Of a stretch of DNA of 64,000 nt, positions 21,690 through 33,268 are shown piece by piece. Location of the stretch: NCBI GenBank assembly GCA_015179045.1, contig WHUZ01000009.1:620001-684000 (forward strand), given 5' to 3'. Source of the stretch: Kalaharituber pfeilii. Its lineage: Eukaryota > Ascomycota > Pezizomycetes > Pezizales > Pezizaceae. The notes below the pieces were generated by a model. That model was not told the DNA's origin, searched no databases, and saw only the letters and a program-made list of their open reading frames with translations. The position numbers and the translations under genes are program-made. Position 1 is the first letter of the stretch. Every line of letters starts with the position of its first letter.

Positions 21690-23985
21690 GAACCGAGGCC
21701 AGAAACGTGTTCGTATTGACTCGTTCATGGAGCTTGGCGCATGTGTGTGCCATTAAGTACGCGATAAGTGGCACGGTTGTGGCAAGGAAAGGGGAACTGA
21801 CGATGTTCATTCATTTGTTCATGTACTATGTAACATTTTGGTGATCATTCCAGTTGATCTCGGTGATCTTGACTTTCGCACCTACATGTGCCTTATGTTC
21901 TGACCATCATTCGTTCGCCCCATCACTACGGCATAAGTATTCCGATGCACGATAACGATGAACACACGACCTCTCCAGGGACTTGAATTTCTAATCTCGG
22001 TGCCCACAATTTTGCCAGGTGCTTCATAAGTTAACAGAACAACCTTAACCCGCAAATGAGGGGACTCGATTGGTTGTACCAGTTCGGGTCGTCCCTGATT
22101 AACAGCTGCTTGAAAGTTGCCAAATTAAACTTCCAATCGAGCTTGAATGTCAGCTTCAACTTACAGTAGCCATAGGTCTACATAAAGTTGGTAGTTGCTC
22201 TACCGTGAGCTGCTTGTCGTTAAAGAATGATTCTTATGAGGGCGGGCTGAGGTGATTGCAATACATTTGGAAAGCTGTAGAAATGACAAGCAGGGGTTCT
22301 CAACTGGCAAGAGGTTCACGAAAAGGTTCTCCACTCCTGCTGTAAGATCAGTATAGTGGTTGAACAGAGGGTTAGTGAGAGAAGAGGGGATAACAACGAT
22401 CAAATCTTCCGGTACTGGGTGATAGGCAGTGATTCTAAGCTGCAGTTTCTAGCTTTCTTCCCCTGCTGGAGGACGTGGCTGATGTGCTCATCCAGGATGC
22501 TTCCCACTCTCTCCACCAATACTCTACATTCGTTCCTAGTCAAACAGAACAGATCTTTACTGTCTAGGCACAACGTGTAGAAGGTCAGCTTCAATCGGAT
22601 CAAATCGGACTCATCGACGTCACTAGCGGCACATAAACTTCATTCAAGGGTATGCAATATGTATACAAGGTTGAAGAGAAATCTCTGGAGGTGCTTGCAA
22701 AGCGTGCTGCTTATTCCAGCTCATTACCTGTGGGAGCAGGATCTCAGCTGTAATGGTAATCTCGCTTGTGCCCTCCGTCCTGTTTTTCAGCTGGAGAGTT
22801 ATCCCATATGCTTATTCGTTTGTCTTTTTCTAGAGTGCTTGGTTACTCTCCTGTAAACTCATGGCTAATGAGAAACCTTTCAAGTGGGAAAGACGACCCT
22901 TGTAATGTGTTTGCTCCGGTTTTGCCTCCTTTACCTGCTCATTCCTTTTGCTTGGTCCATCATCCGGCCGCCCCTGTCACAGTCGAACCTCTCATATTTG
23001 ATCCTGTCGTATTGGATAACCTGTCTTTATTGGGTCAACTTTGCCGAACGAAGCCCCCGGCCTTATCCAATATAACAGCTTCAACTGGTACTAGAAAGTA
23101 GTCGTCTTCGGGTCTTGTCTGCCATAATCTGACTTCAACCCAGCTGGCGATCCCTGGTAGACATTTGCTTTAACTACTGTATCCACGGCAAGAGCTACTC
23201 AACGAGTGAGGCTAGCCAGTAACCATGCCGCGCTCCATATAAAGGTCTGTCCAGGGCCTCAAAGCAGGTGAAGTGTACACCTAGGGCGCAACGCAAGAGT
23301 AGGGTCTAGAGTATTCTGACTAGTTTACTGGTGCCACTCTGATTCCGTCGAGTTTTCGAGCCTATATGATGAACAGTGTCCTACTAGGATCTGGTATTAA
23401 GAGATACCGTATGACCGTTCTGACAGAAGCGCGCTGTGCACCCCACGGCTCATTGAGCAGAAGCTGTTAGATAATGTAACTCGCCATAGGACAGCGTTCT
23501 AAAGAATCCTCGAGATTCAAACTTCACGGTGCTTTAAGGAAAGTTTAGTAAACACAAGATTTGTATTGAACCTGAGATCACTGGGGGTGATATGGGAAAC
23601 TAGACTGTGTTACAAAAATCCTCTGTTGTTGGCCCCGAGTAAGAAATATCTGAAGTGGTGGGGAGCTATATGGGGGGGCATTGGTAAAGCTGTATGAGAA
23701 GGATTGACAGCATTACCTGATTTTGTGTGTGGCCGGGGGCTGGAACTGTCATTTTTCTTCTGTGCTTCTCCTTCTTGCTCTTATTGTACTGGGCATGGCC
23801 TACAGGCCGATGGAATGCAGATGGTGTGGAGAGGAGGAGGTTGCACGCATCTGGAACCGGTGCGGGGTGTGGGGGAGGAGGTGGCCAGGAGGATTGGAAG
23901 CGATATACATTTCCCGGCCACAGAGGAAGAGGTAGGGTCCCGCTGGTGGAATTGATGAGGTGGATAGAGAGATAATCCTCACTTG
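21690..23985. other. Stretch without a confident gene
   Basis: Overlapping frames at 22766-23101 and 23704-23975 show no recognisable domain. CAGTCGAACCTCTCATAT near 22979 resembles a Fot1/pogo transposon end, but I find no partner end. Confidence 0.3.
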
Positions 23986-23989
23986 GTTC

Positions 23990-24022
23990 ACCCTCCAGCT
24001 CGAGCTAGCTCGTGCCGCTCAC
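23990..24022. mobile_element. Right-end fragment of MITE family M3
   Basis: CCCTCCAGCTCGAGCTAGCTC then GTGCCGCTCAC followed by TA, nearly identical to the right end of the element at 10979-11359. The left part is missing. Confidence 0.7.
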
Positions 24023-24235
24023 TATCGACGACAACTGCCGGGTGTGGAAGAGACGAATCTGGCCGGGAGGCAGAGCGGGCATAGCCAACCCACCGAAAGA
24101 CGGAGAGAACGACCCCCTCATAAAACTAGTGGAGGAATTGGGAGACTGAAATATACTCTTATTTTCCTTTTCCCTATCAGCTACCCATTAGCCGACATAT
24201 ACTTCTATTTTCCTTTTCCATATCAGTTAACCTAT

Positions 24236-24289
24236 CGCCATAGCCCATAGGGCGGCATGCGATTAATCATTTAAATAAAATATAAAAAA
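24236..24289 (+). mobile_element. Family A micro-retroinsertion (A5), perfect 16-bp TSD
   Basis: 54 bp: CGCCATAGCCC...GGGCGGCATGCGATTAATCA and an A-rich tail. ATATCAGTTAACCTAT is repeated exactly at 24220-24235 and 24290-24305. This is the cleanest example of a hairpin-only insertion. It lies in a locally duplicated TATTTTCCTTTTCC context. Confidence 0.92.
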
Positions 24290-24343
24290 ATATCAGTTAA
24301 CCTATATTTCCCAATTTATTTCATTTATCTCATATGTACATAC

Positions 24344-24378
24344 ATCGCCATAGCCCTCAGGGCGGCACGCGATTACAG

Positions 24379-24409
<31 letters not shown>
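24344..24409 (+). mobile_element. Family A micro-retroinsertion (A6)
   Basis: ATCGCCATAGCCCTCAGGGCGG, then CACGCGATTAC, then about 25 A. The stem base is ATCGC/GCGAT instead of CTCGC/GCGAG. No target duplication was found. It lies less than 60 bp from A5. Confidence 0.8.
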
Positions 24410-24429
24410 GAACCCGTTCTAAGGACCCC

Positions 24430-25610
24430 AACTTCACTTTGTCATCCCTATTTTCAGACCTCCACGTTTCAACGTGCTTGCAAAGTTCTTCACATAACAC
24501 CCTGTTGTAGCTATGATCCGGACCAAGGGTGGCAAGGGTGCATTGTCGTTTATCCGTTTCAATTGCCGTCTGGCTTTCTCCAAGCAGTTTCGCCACTGAC
24601 GTTTTCATTGTATGTTGGTAGATGAGTTTTACAGAGAATGTAACAGGATTCCAGCTACTTTATCGGCAAGGCCTGATGCACAATGATGGGTTATTTCCCT
24701 CGCAAATTCGTACACTTTGCAGCCGCCTGGGCTGTCAGCATCGGTGACGAGGTTGGGAACAGGGGCGAATGGCAGCTCTCAGTTTGATAACCTTCCCTGG
24801 GAACTTTGCCTCTGGTATTTAGAATAATATTCCCATCGCTCTGTGTGATACTTCTCCATTGAAGGTCCTATTCTCCTTCGTGATCTCCTGTAAGGTCCAA
24901 GCTCACCGGAGCCAGTACCGAGTGTTGTCCCAGCCATCCTTGCTAAGGACCCTTCAAGGCCGTTGAAGTAGTGAACGATCTGTGCTGCTGCACCATATAT
25001 TACCAATTGTGGGGACATCTATTCTCCTTTCATGTTGCTTAATTTCCTAATGTAAATACTAAGGACGAGCATTTGATTGTCTGAGACAGAGTACATCAAG
25101 CCACACGTAGTCCGCCCTAAGCTAAGTAGCTCCTTCCGTACATTACGCCCCAATCTGACTCCTTTAGGTAGCGGAACTGGTCATAATTGTAATCCAATCT
25201 GCGGAGCTGCCATTGAGAAAACCTCCGCACGCAACATCCGGAACTCCACTATGCAGTTGCTCTTGAGGTCCCAGACGCAGCATGGCATGGCAAAATATGG
25301 TGAGTGGATAAGCACTGTCCCATGTTATCCTTGTGGATTGCCTTGCTTCGCTCCCCGTCGACTTCGGTTGCTTTCTGCAGCCACTGGGCCCTTTATGCTG
25401 CCACGTCAAATTCTAGTTCACTGATGTGCTTCCACCCAAATCGAACTGCTGCTTACTGTATGCTACACCGAAGTCAAAGTGTCCTGAAACAAAGTAATGA
25501 ATACCTTCTCCGATCCAGTTTTGGAGACGTTCAGTTGAATTCCTGCATAGCACAACTAGGGCTCTAAGGGAGTGTAAAAGGATTTCCTTGTTGAGCTGCT
25601 TGCATGAGAT
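24430..25610 (-). other. Coding-like degenerate region, unrecognised
   Basis: On the minus strand several short open segments follow each other in changing frames: 25580-25415 (with LLHSLRALVVLC and WIGEGIHYFVSG), 25409-25164, 25018-24779 and 24608-24430. Their composition is protein-like and stops are few inside segments, so an old interrupted gene is possible. I recognise no family and cannot build consistent exons. Confidence 0.3.
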
Positions 25611-25623
25611 ATCAGCTTCCTCT

Positions 25624-25685
25624 TTTTTTAAAAAAAGATATATATATATCATTACTCGCATGCCGCCCTAGGGGCTATGGCGAGA
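25624..25685 (-). mobile_element. Family A micro-retroinsertion (A7), 11-bp TSD
   Basis: 62 bp with an impure T/A tail. CAGCTTCCTCT flanks it exactly at 25613-25623 and 25686-25696. On the minus strand it starts TCTCGCCATAGCCC, the same start as A1. Confidence 0.88.
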
Positions 25686-25699
25686 CAGCTTCCTCTGAG

Positions 25700-26480
25700 G
25701 TAATAATGTCTCCACCTTGCCAGAATACAAAAGAACCCCTCATATTGGATATCGTCGGGGACGGGCCTTCTACCCAATATCGCCTCATATCCAGTAAGAG
25801 AGGTTTATTAAGCCGAGAGTCTATCTACATACAAATAGTGTCAATACATGAATCGAGATGAATCAATGATATACAGGGTTGGTAAGTGACTCAAGAATCA
25901 GTCAAGCCTGAGATCTCACACCAGCTGTGAAGTAGTTAATGATTGTAGCTTGACGAACAGAGCGGGTAATTTTGAAGGAAGCCGTTTGTTTGTCCAACCT
26001 GTGTAGTGAACTTGTTAATGCTATGACGTAGCAGTGAAGAGGAGTGTGAGCTTGAAGCCGTTGTTCCCAGTGTACAAGTCAATAAAACTAAATGACAGTG
26101 GATATTCTTCATGTTGTAGCTGGAATTAGAGGCCTATATACCACGTGTTTTGCCTGAGTAGCATCATATACTAAGCATTAGTTTATGGTTCTATCCAGTA
26201 TGACAGGGACAAATTGCTAATAATATCCCTGTCTTGGCTACCTGAACAGGCTATCCATCCAATAACCCCCATATATCCAATACGCTCCATAGTCCCAAAC
26301 TCGGGAGAGAACCCGTATCCAATAGCGGCTAATATCCAGTAAGCGAGGATCCAATTACTCCTGTACCGGATTAGCTGTGAGTCAGTAGTCGACGGTCGCG
26401 AGTTGCACTTGACTTGGTGATGGTGACAGCGATGGAATCTTGTACCATACTCGCTATACGGCATTAGAGAAGGAGATGTC
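25700..26480. other. Stretch without a gene
   Basis: Repeated TATCCAATA, ATATCCAGTAAG and related strings near 25745-25800 and 26245-26340 suggest remnants of a repeat element, but no ends could be paired. Confidence 0.3.
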
Positions 26481-26559
26481 GCATCTGATAATGGGGACTC
26501 CATCTAGGAAACCATCGGCATCTAAAGCAGAACCATCGGAATGGCTGCCGGTACCAGTC

Positions 26560-26990
26560 GCTGGCTCTTCTTCGTCACCATCATTACCACACTTTTCCGC
26601 CTCCAACACCAGCATGTCTTTTGCATGCAGCTGCCCAAAGCAGTTCCGTAGTTACCGCCACAATGTTGATATCCACACCTCGATTAAACAGCAACGATAA
26701 AATATCCTTCTGTCCCATATATGCAGTTTCCCACAATGCAGTTCCGCAAAACCACTCACAACGCTGATATCTGCTCTCAATCCAGCAGCAGTGACACAAT
26801 GTTCCGGTATCCTGCAAAGGTGGCAGCGCCCTAGGCACTTCGAAACATGCCATGTACAACGTTGACATCCGCCACTCGATCTAGCAAATGTTGGCACAAT
26901 CTTCTCATGTCTTCATCCACTTCGTACTTGGCTGCTATTCAAGCCTTTGGAACCGAGGGTGCCGTTTGGCGTAATTGATGGCACGTAGAA
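26560..26990 (-). pseudogene. Ankyrin-repeat gene relic
   Basis: The minus strand reads, with stops and frame changes, LRAINYAKRHPRF, AAKYEVDEDMRRLCQHLLDR, GAATFAGYRNIVSLLLD and GTALWETAYMGQKDILSLLF then NRGVDINIVA, i.e. about three ankyrin repeats. At least three stops interrupt it. It is unlike the homogeneous array at 11366-12180 and is probably a separate, older ankyrin or NLR-type gene. Neither the beginning nor the end is defined. Confidence 0.65.
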
Positions 26991-27308
26991 GATATTCCTC
27001 AGTATATGCAGGCATTATGGACTAGAATATGCAATATGCTTAAACTCTTGGTTTGGTAGAGTAATGAATGCAGACTAAAATGATATATTTGGTACTGGAA
27101 ACAACTTATGGATGTTGACATAATAATATAAATGTGAGCGGGGGTGTTGCTGATGACAGGGATAATTTCTTCCGGCACTGCCTCGTGGCAAAGTGCTACT
27201 ACCTACAATACCACAACGGAATTACTTTATTCCGCAAAATAATCCTACAAAACTTGCAAAATCCCTCTACCAATAAAACCCAGAAGGTAGCATAGGGGCA
27301 AAACGAAG

Positions 27309-27402
27309 GGCTCCATCCGTGGTTCGAACACGGGACCTCTCGCAAGTCGGAGGAACTCAGGGTAAACCCTAAGCGAGAATCATACCACTAGACCAACGGA
27401 GC
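27309..27402 (-). tRNA. tRNA-Pro (anticodon AGG) with 22-nt intron
   Basis: The acceptor stem GCTCCGT pairs with ATGGAGC with one G-U pair, the discriminator base is C, and the D arm reads GGTCTAGTGGTATGAT. The anticodon stem CTCGC/GCGAG surrounds the loop TTAGGGT with anticodon AGG, and the T arm is CCGTG-TTCGAAC-CACGG. A 22-nt intron (27345-27366) sits one base 3' of the anticodon, the canonical eukaryotic position. It is similar to known eukaryotic tRNA-Pro(AGG). Confidence 0.95.
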
Positions 27403-27542
27403 AATCACATGATATTGTGTTGTTTTGTGTTTGTCATCGTTGTCGGCTTCCCCACTTCAATGCTACTTATGTATATCAAGGGATCAGATTTCATTTCGAG
27501 CGATTCACCTTTACGCTTGCAATAATGGATGACTTTCCGTAG

Positions 27543-28170
27543 GCGCAGATTCACAGATTCACAGGCTTATTAGTGCTCGATCGCCCAGAAAAATTTCTAA
27601 ACCCCCGTCCAGATTCTCAAATCTGGCAGCAGACCCCCCCTCCCTCCCCCCTCGCCCCTCTGCCAGATTCCAGATTCACAGAAATTTTTCACAGATGAAC
27701 AAAAGGGGTTAGTCAACGTAGAATTGAATCTGCATACCTTGTAATTTGCATATCTAATCTCAACACCAAAAATAAAATGTCACCCTTCTTAAATCTACGC
27801 TGAAATACATGTCTACACCAAAATACTAGTATCCCCACTCATCCAGGTGATGAGTTGGAAGAAGCTCTTTATTTATTATATGCTCAAGTCTATTGGGTCT
27901 TCAAATTAAGTGACAATGATGAAAGCAACTTTATTTGACTTGAACAGCATTATGAAGTGCTGAAAAGTGGTAGTTGGTGAACGATAGGTGTAGATAATTT
28001 TGCATGCAATAATAGGTGCATAAAATACTTGCCTTTGTAATGGTGCTGGGGCGTGATGTGCTGACAAATTTGAGAATCTGGGAATCTGAGAATTTTATTT
28101 TGTGGTTGCCATGGGAATCGGGGTCTGGCGCAGAATTTGGACTAGGATCTGGGTCTGTGAATCTGTGCCC
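27543..28170. mobile_element. Possible TIR element
   Basis: GCGCAGATTCACAGATTCAC at 27543 is answered by CTGTGAATCTGTGCCC at 28155-28170, and AGATTCTCAAATCTGG near 27611 by AATTTGAGAATCTGG near 28066. The inverted arms are imperfect, with no clear target duplication and no coding frame. Confidence 0.4.
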
Positions 28171-28492
28171 ATGGGAAGTCATCCAATGGAACCTATTTGC
28201 AGAGCAAGAAAACTGTCCTGTGCAGCACACCAATCAATCATCAGCGCACCTCTGTGGCACCCAGAAGCCGTTTTTATACTCACCTAGGTACCGGACCTAT
28301 TCTGTTTCTAGATACTATATAATCTTAGCACACATCAGTTTTTCATTATAGCATACAAGTAACAATGAAATCTCCGCTCAAACGTATTACCCCACGAGGA
28401 CAATCTAGTCTCGTTACAAGTCAATACCCATCGAAATGCGCTTCAGATTCTAATTGCAAAGTGATTCTTTTTTTTTTTTTTTTTTCTCAAAC

Positions 28493-29776
28493 TCAGGCGT
28501 AAGTGCTCGCCAATCTCGACACCATATAATCCTCAGACTTTATCCCCGGGTACTTTTTCTCTCCCTTCTCCCCCCCATAGGTCCCCGGAATAGCCTCAAT
28601 GTAACTAGTATAATCCGGATTGCAAAAATACACACAACTGTACCTCGATGGATACCATTCCTCCTCCTTCCCGTCCGGGCTGATTTTCACGACTGGCTTC
28701 GTTGGTGGCTTCACAACCCTGTGCATCGTCGACTTGATTTCATCATTCGACCACCGTGCTAACAAATCCCCGCGTTGACGACAATTGTTCCGGGAATGGG
28801 ATTTGCATCAACATACTTTCCCGAGGGACTCAATACCTGCAGTCCGCCGCTATTATCCTGCATCAACAGCGTAATGGACCCATAATCCGTATGTGGGCCT
28901 ACTCGTATCGCCTTTTTGCTCTCATCCCCTTCATCCCCTGTCCCCAACACTTCATTCTTGGCTTCTGGATAATGTAACAACCTCAAGTTATTGTCCCCAT
29001 CCTTGCAGTGCTTATCAAACCACGTCTCTTCAATTCCCAGCCCGAGTGCAATGGCCCGCATCACTTGCACATGCATTCCAATCCCAATCTGAAAAAAGTT
29101 CTCCATAAACGACTTCCACTCCGCGCCTGCGGCGTCGAACTTGTCGGGCCACATGTTAGGGTACTGCGGCTGGTCGCTGCGCCCAACCTCGAACGATTCC
29201 TTCAGGTCGGGCTGTCTTTGACGAAGGTTGTCCACATCCGCCTTGGATGTAAAATTGCTAGCTTTTTCGCGGCCGATAGTGCTGTATCCTCGATTGGCGC
29301 GGGCGCTGTACCAGGCGAGTGCTTCCTTTTGCCATTGAGGACGGTCGAAAAATTCCTTGGACTATGAAGGGGTGCGAAAGGTGTTGATGTCAGTTGAAAC
29401 CAACTTGACAACTTCATACCATTAGGAGGACAAACCTTTGCAAACAACTCGTCAATCGTCTGCTGTGGTATCCCGTGGTTCTTCAAGTAGATAAACCCAG
29501 CATTTTTGAACCCCGAGACAATCGTATCCGCACATGCCTTTTTCTCTTCTGGCGTTCCATGAAGAAAGCGGGAGAAATCGATTAGCTGTTCATCAGGACT
29601 GTCGTTAGCTGTAAGTTCAGTTTCAATAGCTCGACCTTTGCCGGTGATTTTTTGGTTACGTCATAGCCTCCGATATAGTAATCTCATGAGCAGATAGATG
29701 ATGTCTAACATACCGGAATACATAACCTAGTATCCGAAACGGCTATTTCCACTCCAGTTCCTGTGGTCATGGCCAT
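28493..29776 (-). pseudogene. 2-oxoglutarate/Fe(II) oxygenase (IPNS-like), one frameshift
   Basis: The minus strand encodes the DIOX_N region (IVSGFKNAGFIYLKNHGIP), an intron at 29435-29362 (GTTTGT, CTGAC, CATAG), EFFDRPQWQKEALAWYS, and the catalytic half. The iron motif is HTD in VGPHTDYGSITLL plus the distal His in STMHRVVKPP; the co-substrate motif RxS is in RYSCVYFCNP. All key residues are present. Near 28769 the frame breaks in a G-run: one more G would join VVNAG to DLLARWSN. The first exon probably starts at the ATG 29774-29776, but I could not place intron 1 in phase, so the 5' end is uncertain. A 19-base A-run on the coding strand follows the stop. The substrate is unknown; the family oxidises secondary metabolites and other small molecules. 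It may be intact if the frameshift is a sequence error. Confidence 0.85.
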
Positions 29777-29799
29777 AATACTAAATTCTTAGCCAAAGC

Positions 29800-30450
29800 A
29801 ATTCAGATGTGTAACTAGTGTGTGCTGGAAAGATAAATATTGAGGGCACTTATTGCGTCGGAATATGTGCTGATGTGAGGAGGAGAGATAGGATAGTAAG
29901 CAACAGCTTATAATCAGTAGCGTAGGCTCGTCTGCTTTATAAAACTAGACGATCATCTTAGTCAACCGCTCTAATTGGATTTAGCTGAGTGCTGACGCAA
30001 ACTCTCGGAACGTAACTCTTCGTAGTTGTCAATGGAACGCTCGCTTCGACTCCTTGACTAATATCCTGCCTAACGCCAAAACTGAGTTGTGTCTGCTCTA
30101 CGATTGCGGAGATCTCAAATTACCTCCTGATCTTACCCCACCTCGAGCTCACCTCATCGCATACTCCTGAGCTCCGCCCGCTCCATTATCGCTATGACAT
30201 TGCACCAAGCCGAGACATGCATGACTTGCCAGATAAAGAAAAGGCGGGACAAGATAACGACAACGGACATGTGACAGGATGCAGTTTAGAATAAAGACAC
30301 TCAAATCACATTGTGTGGAGATTAATAAAGAAAACTATATCATAGCTATGTTTCTATGTACCAGTACCGTATAGGTAACGATGTAGACACTAGTAATGCG
30401 GTTTGCACCCTCCCCAACAGCCAAATGTCAGGCACATCTCACAGAATATA
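29800..30450. other. Stretch without a gene
   Basis: Upstream flank of the oxygenase gene. No open frame or repeat of note. Confidence 0.4.
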
Positions 30451-30630
30451 CTAGCCGAAAAAATAAATATCCGGACAGGGGATCAATGCATATTATGCAT
30501 TATGCAGTCTTCGGTATCAACTAGCATATTTTCGTAGGCTTGTCCATGAGACCAGTCCAAATTTCGAGACAGTGTCTAAATTTTATTACTTCAGAAGTAT
30601 CCGGACAGCTGACATAATGAATTCAGGACT
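30451..30630. mobile_element. MITE family M2, copy 2 (partial)
   Basis: Starts CTAGCCGAAAAAATAAATAT after a TA and follows copy 1 (4854-5183) through GGACAGGGGAT...AATGCATATTATGC, ACTAGCATATTTTCGTA and GACAGCTGACATAATGAATT. The right terminus is not visible, so it is truncated or diverged. Confidence 0.7.
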
Positions 30631-30689
30631 TTATCATACATCACCAACATGGATAGGTTATAAGATTCCAAGACTACTCTTAGGGGCGG

Positions 30690-31052
30690 TTAGTCTGGAG
30701 CTTTTCCACTATAAGCTGTTCCGGAGGCTTTTCCCGAGGCTGTTCAATATGCTTTTCTGAAGGCCCAGAGGCTGGTTCGAGGGCTATTCTCATTACTGTT
30801 ATATTTTGGTATTAATCTATATACATATGGGTATCATGCTACATAACTATTCCCACCATCAGCAAAACTGGCAAGCCTCTGGAATGGCCTGTCGAACAGC
30901 CTCCGGAACAGCCTCTGGAACAGCCTCCAGAACAGCCTCCGAAAGGGCCTCTGGAACAGCCTGCATAAAGCCTGTCGAACAGCCTTCGGAAGAGCCCGTT
31001 GAACAGCATGTAAATAGTCCCTCGAACTGCCTCCCGAACTGACTGCCTCTGG
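30690..31052. repeat. 12-bp minisatellite with an inverted counterpart
   Basis: From 30871 to 31052 a 12-bp unit (consensus GGAACAGCCTCY) is repeated about a dozen times with substitutions. Read on the minus strand it gives a Gly/Cys/Ser/Arg tetrapeptide repeat. From about 30690 to 30785 the complementary unit (GAGGCTGTTCC-like) appears, so the two blocks form an imperfect inverted pair. Confidence 0.7.
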
Positions 31053-32330
31053 CTACGCTCGCAACGGTGGCAGAGCTTGCGATGGGGGCAGGGGCAATGC
31101 TGGCGACACGCGACCGCGGTTAGGGCCTTTCGTAACTCCGTACTGTCACGAAGTAGCAGACTGCATCCTCGCAACTCCGAGGATCTATCGGGGTGAGTTT
31201 GCACATGGCTTTTCAGCCGCTTGCACGCATGCTCCCTGAGAGACCCCACGCGCTTCATTCGGGGGCCCATACAACCATACCACGCCTAGGGGGGTGGCGA
31301 GCCCTCAGTGGTGACATCAAGAGCGGGAAAACTCATAGTTGTGCACACTTAACACAGGGGGATAGCACTAGGCTCAACGACATCCACTGCGCGCACTCTG
31401 TATCGGAGTCTAGAGCTAGTAAAGTGTCTCATAGGTAATCTCAATAGTCAATCATCAGGAGAAAGGTCATAAAGAAAAGTAGTTAATTGTCCTGTCTGAT
31501 ACAATGTCTATCTAATCTGATGTCTCCAGTGCTCGCTTCATCATCTTATGTGCACATTATCATACACTCCTGCCACCGAGTACTGTACCTTGCCGTGTTC
31601 AGCCTCAATTCTACGGTCGGCACAGTGATCACTATCACACAGTGCCTGTCAACTTTATCTGATCAACTATTCTATCCAATACCCCACCACTACCATCACT
31701 ATCTCTTCCAACCTTCCAACTTTGTAGTTGCCCACCCATTAACAACACCTTACGGAATGGCCTGCTCTCTGCAGAATCGCCTGCTGAAGCGCCTGCTGAA
31801 TCCCTATCGAGTCGCTTGCCAAATCGATTGTAGAACTACATGCCAAACTTGTTAGTGCTAAGCTGCTAGTTAGCTGACATAATGAATTGCTTGCTGACCC
31901 CTTCGCCCGAACTGTATCGTGCATTCTCTCTTAATATACTAAGCCATCCACCATAGCATTCACCTAGTAGCAAGGTTAGTGGAGTAAAACTTGAGAACCT
32001 AAAATTTTATAATTTTTCCAGTATTAGTATGATAGTGTGAATGGAATAATAATGATCTTACCCTGCATTGTCAAGTTGCGGAGTTGAAAAGGGGTGAGAA
32101 GGTAGAATTTAAGAAAGCTTTACTCTCGGTTCAGGAGAATATCATAAAAGTCAAGCTATGTTTATTTCAATTAGTATACTGGTAGGACTTACTCAAGTTG
32201 ACAGAGATCGTGCGCAGTTTGATTAAAAGTGCTGATCGACAGCCACTTGTGAGGTCATACATAGCTACAAAGTATAGAAATCTATTGGACGAAATGAGAG
32301 GAGGCCTGGCAAAACGGTTTTATCTCAACT
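31053..32330. other. Stretch without a confident gene
   Basis: A further CGCCTGCTGAA 12-mer-like block lies at 31777-31812. The plus frame at 32198-32392 starts protein-like (SADRQPLVRSYIATKYRNLL) but its end lies in a repeat arm. No family is recognised. Confidence 0.3.
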
Positions 32331-32335
32331 ACTCC

Positions 32336-33268
32336 CTTGGGCAGGTGAGACACGCCTACACTTGCATTAGTGGCAATGTTGCTATGATATGATATACCGG
32401 ACCTCGCTTATCCGGAAACCTTGCTATGGTTGGGGACATCTGTACGCGGAGTAGGGGCGACATTTGGTTCAATGACTAAGCACTGCATTTACATGGGTAC
32501 ATGCACGTTCTGCCCGATAGTATGCAGCGAGTTTGAAGGTATTCTTCCCACCTCCACCGCTCCATCGTTCTCCCACAGCTCTACCGCTTCTACCACTGTA
32601 CAACTCCCACTGCCCGCACTGCTGCTACTGCTGCTACTGCTCACACTGCTCGCACTGCTGCTACTGCTCGCACTACTGTTGCTGCTTCTACCGCCCGATC
32701 ACACTGTCACACTCTACATAGCTGCCAACTTGCATATATCTATTGCATCAGTCGCACACAACATAAAACCAAGTAGTAAAGGGGTATTGCATAAGAGATG
32801 TACTAGTACATGTTTTATTCCATTTTTGGTTAGCTGCTTTCCACTTTTAGCTAGACTACTATATACTATACTATATTTGGTGATTACTAAAGGGCGACAT
32901 TTATGACCCCTCTCCATATAAAATTCCTGATCTTTAACTCTATGAAACACTATAACAAAAAATCAAATAAATAGATATCGCTTCGTAACTTTATTCTTCA
33001 TTGTCTGATCTATCATATTACGACACGAAACTAATTTTATCTCATTATTTTAGTTGCGCTTTAGAGCGTTGAAGTTGGGGTGCAATTTACTCCGCATACA
33101 GATGTCCCCAACCATATACCGGATGGCCCCTCTGATTCGGACAACCGTTTCCCATGCAAATGGCCCTCGCTAGGCCGGATTTTTATTCGTCCGAGATAGC
33201 AAGGTTAGACTGCAGCTACATTGCCAAGATCCAATGATACAAGTGTAGGGGTGTCTCACCAGCCCAAG
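32336..33268. mobile_element. Outer TIR element, interrupted by a nested element
   Basis: The left arm CTTGGGCAGGTGAGACACGCC...GGCAATGTTGC is answered by the complement near 33213-33268. Removing the inner element 32427-33114 and one TA restores CCTTGCTATACCGGA, the motif of the pogo-like MITE at 15813-16234, so the outer element belongs to or resembles that family. Its exact ends are uncertain. Confidence 0.6.
32427..33114. mobile_element. Nested TIR element, 688 bp
   Basis: 27-bp inverted ends (TGGTTGGGGACATCTGTACG...GGAGTA) with one mismatch, and TA on both sides (32425-32426 and 33115-33116). The interior has an imperfect CTGCTACTG/CTGCTCGCA microsatellite (about 32616-32690) and no transposase. 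Inserted in the outer element 32336-33268. Confidence 0.8.

Noticed and set aside
22979..23100. CAGTCGAACCTCTCATAT as a Fot1/pogo transposon end
   Set aside because: No matching inverted end or TA-flanked boundary could be found.
31053..31300. GC-rich block considered as an rRNA fragment
   Set aside because: No conserved rRNA core sequence could be recognised.
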